Source: Pseudomonadota bacterium (GTDB lineage: Bacteria; Myxococcota_A; Polyangia; Haliangiales; Haliangiaceae). From it: 11,418 nucleotides of DNA. The stretch spans positions 1 through 11,418 of the forward strand of contig JAEWJO010000172.1 of assembly GCA_023386455.1 (NCBI GenBank), read 5' to 3'. Both the position numbers and the translations under genes were made by a program. The notes under the pieces were generated by a model. That model was not told the DNA's origin, did no database searches, and saw only the letters and a program-made list of their open reading frames with translations. Shown here in pieces: positions 8,540 through 11,418 of this stretch; the stretch's first letter is position 1, and the number at the start of each line of letters is the position of its first letter.

Positions 8540-8550
8540 TCGGTAGCTGG

Positions 8551-8904
8551 ATGAAGTCGGACTTGTTCCTCCGGTCCCTCGGGGCGTCGATCAGAGCGCT
8601 CCGCGGGAATGTCGGCTTGACCCAGCATCAGCTCGGCAGCCGCGCCGGGATCGGCGGCAAGTACGTGAGCGAGATCGAGCGCGGCACGCGCGACCTGCCG
8701 CTCTCGACGCTCCACTCGATCGTCGAGCGCGGGCTGCAGCTCCAGCTCGACATCGCGATCCGGGGCAAGAGCCGGGTCGGCACGGCGACGCCGCTGCCGA
8801 GAAACGTCGAGGAGATCGCGCTCCTGCTCGCGGCCCTGCCGATGAGCACGCGCGATCGGATCGTCGAGATCATCCGCACGCTCGTCGAGCTCGCGAAGAA
8901 GTAG
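8551..8904 (+). CDS. XRE-family helix-turn-helix transcriptional regulator
   Basis: This is a 117-residue DNA-binding protein. The N-terminal half is a Cro/CI-type helix-turn-helix: LGASIRALRGNVGLTQHQLG, then SRAGIGGKYVSEIERGTRDL with the typical 'S.iErG.r.p' end of the recognition helix, then LSTLHSIVERGL. After a short basic linker (RGKSRVG) comes a C-terminal helical tail (NVEEIALLLAALP, RDRIVEIIRTLVELAKK), a candidate for dimerisation or protein contact. I prefer ATG 8551; an in-frame GTG at 8491 would add 20 residues unlike the family and would cover the -10-like element and palindrome at 8526-8539. The receiver-domain gene follows after 16 bases in the same direction, suggesting joint expression and possibly interaction. 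The target genes are unknown. Confidence 0.85.
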   Translation: MKSDLFLRSLGASIRALRGNVGLTQHQLGSRAGIGGKYVSEIERGTRDLPLSTLHSIVERGLQLQLDIAIRGKSRVGTATPLPRNVEEIALLLAALPMSTRDRIVEIIRTLVELAKK

Positions 8905-8920
8905 GCATGGCGGTCGCCGC

Positions 8921-9286
8921 ATGACGTCGCGTACCCGGATCCTCGTCCTCGAGGACAACGAGCTCGCCGCGAAGGTGCTGCTCCACGTCCTCGAGATCCG
9001 CGGCTATCAATGTCTCGGCGTCGTGTCCGCCGAGGACGCGGTCGCGTGCATCCCGAGCTTCGTGCCCGATGTCGTGCTGTACGAGTGGGCGCTGCTCGGC
9101 CGCACCGGCCTCGGGCTCGCTCACCGCATGCGCGCGCTCAAGCCCGACCTCTACATCATCACGCTATCGGCGCAGGACGAGCCCGACGGGTTCAGCCACG
9201 TCGAGCAGGTCGACGGCTATCTCACGAAGCCGTTCTCGATCGCGGCGCTCGAGGAGCTCCTCGCGCGCCGTCCGATCAGAGGATGA
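8921..9286 (+). CDS. Stand-alone receiver domain (CheY-like) with Glu in place of the phospho-Asp
   Basis: This 121-residue protein is a receiver domain with no output domain. The fold motifs are in order: ILVLEDNELA with the acidic pocket Glu11/Asp12, PDVVLYEWALLGRTGL around residue 55, IITLSA (80-84) with the switch position, and GYLTKPFS with the conserved Lys103. The phospho-accepting Asp is replaced by Glu55 (codon GAG at 9073-9075). Such a change often prevents phosphorylation and can mimic the active state, as known from Asp-to-Glu mutants of classic receivers. It follows the XRE gene by 16 bases. The ATG overlaps the TGA of a five-codon frame starting at 8907 (ATGA), which may be chance. 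Its stop lies 11 bases inside the 3' end of the convergent lipoprotein gene. No cognate kinase is visible next to it. Confidence 0.88.
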   Translation: MTSRTRILVLEDNELAAKVLLHVLEIRGYQCLGVVSAEDAVACIPSFVPDVVLYEWALLGRTGLGLAHRMRALKPDLYIITLSAQDEPDGFSHVEQVDGYLTKPFSIAALEELLARRPIRG

Positions 9287-10181
9287 CGACGGGCGCGCAG
9301 GTCGAGACGCCAGCGCCGACGATCACGCGGCCGGTCGCGTCGGTCGTGCTCTTGATCGCGCCGGTCATACCGTCGATCTGATAGACCTTCGTGTTCGCAT
9401 CCGTGTGCGCCGGGTCGAGCAGGGTCTGACGCTGCAGGAAGATCCAGAAGTCGCCACCCCAGAACGCGAACGCCCACGCGGCAGGCGTTCCGGAGATCGA
9501 CGGCAGCTGATACGTCTTCACCGCCGCGCCGGTCGTCTTGTTGATCTGCTCGATGCGCGGGGTCGTCTCGTCGGGGAACCAGCCCCACAGCTCGGCGTTG
9601 CCGGTGCCGGTCAGCTCGGGCCAGCCGGTGACGGTGCCGACGTTCGCGGCGGAGAACGACGTCGTGTCCAGCGTCGCGAGCTTCGAGGTCGGTGACGACA
9701 GCGGATCGACGCTGCTGCCGCCGGCGACGAACAGCGTGTCTTCCGTCGAGCCAGCCTGGTTCGCCGAGAAGCCCATGCCGAACTGCTGCAGGCCGAGCTG
9801 CGTCGCCCACGACGACTTCGTGCAGGCGAGGGTCGTCGTGTCGACGCGGAACAGCTGGCCGTTGCTGTAGAGCACCCACGCGACGGCGTCGCGATCGACG
9901 CCCATCGAGAACGGCGTCGCCGAACCGGCGGGACACGTCAGCATGCCGATGTCCATGAACATCTTCGACGACGGATCGAACTTCGAGAACTTGTTGTTCT
10001 GGTCGACGACGTAGACGAGCTTCGCCGCGTCGGAGCAGTCGTCGACGTTGCCGCTGCCGGATCCGCTGCCGCTGCCACTGCCGCTGCCGTCATCGCCTCC
10101 GACGTCATCTCCGCGGCCGGACGGGCCGCAGGCGGCAAGCGTGGCAGCGATCGTGACCCCGAGGATGGCAACTCTGCGCAT
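9276..10181 (-). CDS. Lipoprotein with Gly-Ser linker, predicted beta-propeller-like
   Basis: This is a 301-residue exported lipoprotein. MRRVAILGVTIAATLAAC is a signal peptide with lipobox LAAC (Cys18). A flexible tract of Gly, Asp and six Ser-Gly pairs follows to about residue 44. The globular part has repeated 'strand, short turn, strand' units: KLVYVVDQNNKFSKFDP, AVAWVLYSNGQLFRVDT, TLFVAGGSS...LATLDT, AELWGWFPDETTPRIEQIN and DFWIFLQRQT...VYQIDGMTGAI. These read as propeller blades of the kind that show a value and compare it with a label; I cannot name a family. The same frame is open far upstream, but the lipoprotein signal fixes the start at ATG 10181. The 3' end overlaps the convergent receiver gene by 11 bases, and the gene diverges from the kinase gene with about 48 bases between starts. 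The function is unknown. Confidence 0.8.
   Translation of the reverse strand: MRRVAILGVTIAATLAACGPSGRGDDVGGDDGSGSGSGSGSGSGNVDDCSDAAKLVYVVDQNNKFSKFDPSSKMFMDIGMLTCPAGSATPFSMGVDRDAVAWVLYSNGQLFRVDTTTLACTKSSWATQLGLQQFGMGFSANQAGSTEDTLFVAGGSSVDPLSSPTSKLATLDTTSFSAANVGTVTGWPELTGTGNAELWGWFPDETTPRIEQINKTTGAAVKTYQLPSISGTPAAWAFAFWGGDFWIFLQRQTLLDPAHTDANTKVYQIDGMTGAIKSTTDATGRVIVGAGVSTCAPVVIL
10050..10088 (-). repeat. Gly-Ser codon repeat in the lipoprotein linker
   Basis: Thirteen alternating Gly and Ser codons (minus-strand GGC/AGC, with one TCC Gly and one AGT/GGA Ser variant) encode the flexible linker behind the lipidated cysteine. The imperfect six-base period could vary in copy number by slippage without shifting the frame. 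Such spacers hold a lipoprotein's folded domain away from the membrane. Confidence 0.7.
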
Positions 10182-10199
10182 GCCGCGGACGCTATCACG

Positions 10200-10212
10200 G
10201 GCTCTGCGAGCC
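10200..10212. repeat. Short inverted repeat in the divergent lipoprotein/kinase region
   Basis: GGCTC-TGC-GAGCC is a 5-base-arm inverted repeat located between the two divergent starts (10181 and 10230). It could be an operator or a hairpin in the lipoprotein leader. Nearby, TTTAAT on the minus strand (10226-10221) resembles a -10 element for the lipoprotein gene. Only the symmetry is seen; function is unproven and arms of this length can arise by chance in GC-rich DNA. Confidence 0.25.
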
Positions 10213-10229
10213 TCGTGTACATTAAATCG

Positions 10230-11418
10230 GTGGCGGCACCCGACGAACCGTCGACGGAGATCCTGCCGTCCCCCGACGAGAACGTCGAGGCCAGACCGGT
10301 GACGACAGATCCTCGCCGGACCGATGCCGCCACACCTCAGGCGGCCCTGATCGGTAGGACCCTCGGCCGCTTCACGATCGTCGAGCAGCTCGGGCGCGGC
10401 GGTTCCGGCGAGGTGTACCGCGCCGAGCAGCAGCAGCTCGGCAGGTCCGCGGTGATCAAGGTCCTTCGCCGCGAGGTCGCCCAGGTACCCAATCGAGTCG
10501 AGCGGTTCCTGCGCGAGGCCAAGCTGGCGTCGCGGTTGGATCATCCGTACGCGGCTCACATCTACGCGTTCGGCGCCGAGCCGGACAGCGTGCTGTGGAT
10601 CGCGATGGAGCACGTCAAGGGCATCACGCTCGACGAGCTGGTCGCCAAGCGTGGCGCGATTCCACCGAGCGTGTTCGCCCCGCTGTTCGGCCGGTTGTGC
10701 GAGGTCGTGCACAGCGCGCACGAGCTGGACATCATCCACCGCGACATCAAGGGCGCGAACGTGATGGTGATCGAGCGCGCCGGTCAGCTGCTCCCGAAGC
10801 TGCTCGACTTCGGCATCGCGAAGGGCGACGCGTTCACCGAGATCCCCGCCGACGGCCACGGACGTCAGGCCGGCGCGGAGCTGACCGGCCACGGCACCAC
10901 GCTCGGCTCGCCTCACTACATGTCCCCCGAGCAGTGGGAGCGGCCGGCCGACGTCGACGCGCGCGCCGACATCTACGCGCTCGGCGTGCTCGGCTATCGC
11001 TGCCTGTGCGGACACCTGCCGTTCCACACGACGAACCGCGCGCAGCTCGCCGATGCGCACACGAAGAAGATCGTGCCGCCGCTCCCCGAGAGCGTGCCGG
11101 CCCCGCTCGCCGAGGCGATCATGCGCGCGCTCGCGAAGTCACCCGACGCCCGGTGGCCGACGGCGATGGCGTTCGCCGAGGCGATCCAGCGCGCGGCGGG
11201 CACGACCGCGGCGGAGACCGTGCCGATCTTCGACCCGGCGACGCGCGAGGCCTGGCTGCACTCCGGTCCGCAGCCGATCGCCGACGCGCTCGCACACCTG
11301 ACCGCCGCGACGACGACGGTCGAGGCCGACGCCGCGCTGCACGAGCTCGTCGCGATCACGTGCCGGGGGCTCGCCGTGCTCTCGCTCGCCGGTCTGCCAC
11401 ACGCGACCCTCGCGGACC
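10230..11418 (+). CDS. Hanks-type serine/threonine protein kinase (3' end missing)
   Basis: The frame is open to the window edge, giving about 396 residues without a stop. After a Pro/Asp-rich leader (1-40) the kinase domain runs from about 48 to 310 with all core motifs: glycine loop LGRGGSGEVY (54-63), Lys77 in VIKVL, the C-helix Glu in FLREAKL (Glu96), HRDIKGAN (170-177), DFGIAKG (193-199), GTTLGSPHYMSPEQW as the activation-segment end, then ADIYALGVLGYRCLCGHLPF. The Arg in HRD marks an RD kinase. It should phosphorylate Ser/Thr of partner proteins in the cytoplasm. Sequence after about residue 325 (AETVPIFDPATREAWL onward) is a C-terminal region that I cannot assign because it is cut. The start is GTG 10230 or an in-frame GTG at 10215; neither has a clear ribosome binding site. 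It diverges from the lipoprotein gene. Confidence 0.93.
   Translation, partial: MAAPDEPSTEILPSPDENVEARPVTTDPRRTDAATPQAALIGRTLGRFTIVEQLGRGGSGEVYRAEQQQLGRSAVIKVLRREVAQVPNRVERFLREAKLASRLDHPYAAHIYAFGAEPDSVLWIAMEHVKGITLDELVAKRGAIPPSVFAPLFGRLCEVVHSAHELDIIHRDIKGANVMVIERAGQLLPKLLDFGIAKGDAFTEIPADGHGRQAGAELTGHGTTLGSPHYMSPEQWERPADVDARADIYALGVLGYRCLCGHLPFHTTNRAQLADAHTKKIVPPLPESVPAPLAEAIMRALAKSPDARWPTAMAFAEAIQRAAGTTAAETVPIFDPATREAWLHSGPQPIADALAHLTAATTTVEADAALHELVAITCRGLAVLSLAGLPHATLAD

Noticed and set aside
8371..8550. Search of the largest intergenic gap for a small RNA, tRNA or repeat array
   Set aside because: Only short repeats such as CCTCGGCGG twice and AGCTCGGT twice; no cloverleaf, no array and no terminator-like structure.
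8907..8924. Five-codon frame ending in ATGA at the receiver start
   Set aside because: Too short to support as a leader peptide; may affect coupling but could be chance.
10182..11060. Upstream extension of the lipoprotein frame, antisense to the kinase
   Set aside because: The lipoprotein signal peptide starts at 10181, and the opposite strand encodes a complete set of kinase motifs.

Overview
The window is very GC-rich by eye, densely coded, and has no stretch over 300 bases without a gene. Two lipoproteins have Asp/Ala/Pro- or Gly-Ser-rich linkers directly after the lipobox cysteine. Together with a Hanks-type Ser/Thr kinase, a TonB-dependent receptor and the codon bias, this points to a Gram-negative bacterium of the Myxococcota type (Kofleriaceae/Haliangium-like). 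That assignment is inference from style, not from a marker gene. I see no rRNA, tRNA, CRISPR array, insertion sequence or attachment site.

Layout. At 1-1512 (+) is the 3' part of a MaeB-type malic enzyme with its phosphotransacetylase domain. It meets, tail to tail with two bases between the stops, a four-gene minus-strand block at 7859-1515. In transcription order this block holds a vitamin K-dependent gamma-carboxylase-like HTTM membrane protein, an imelysin-family lipoprotein, a FecA-like TonB-dependent receptor and a lipoprotein of seven delta-60 (beta-propeller-like) repeats. Divergent from it at 7918-8370 (+) is a hemerythrin-like HHE protein. Next come a small XRE-type DNA-binding protein (8551-8904) and a stand-alone receiver domain (8921-9286), closely spaced and co-oriented. 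The receiver's stop overlaps the end of a convergent lipoprotein gene (10181-9276, minus). Divergent from that is a Ser/Thr protein kinase (10230 to the window end, +), cut by the edge.

The most coherent unit is a probable iron-acquisition locus. Two 17-bp inverted repeats with the same skeleton (TTGAA-nnn-GACTT-n-CAA) lie 8-10 bases upstream of the starts of the HTTM gene and the imelysin gene. They look like Fur-type operators. The upstream copy sits in the divergent region shared with the hemerythrin gene, so one metal-responsive regulator could control uptake (receptor, imelysin) and an iron-binding protein together. The role of a gamma-carboxylase-like enzyme in such an operon is the main open question.

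A second oddity is the receiver domain, whose phospho-accepting Asp is replaced by Glu (residue 55) while the acidic pocket and the Lys are kept. It may be a locked or phosphorylation-independent signalling module paired with the XRE regulator.
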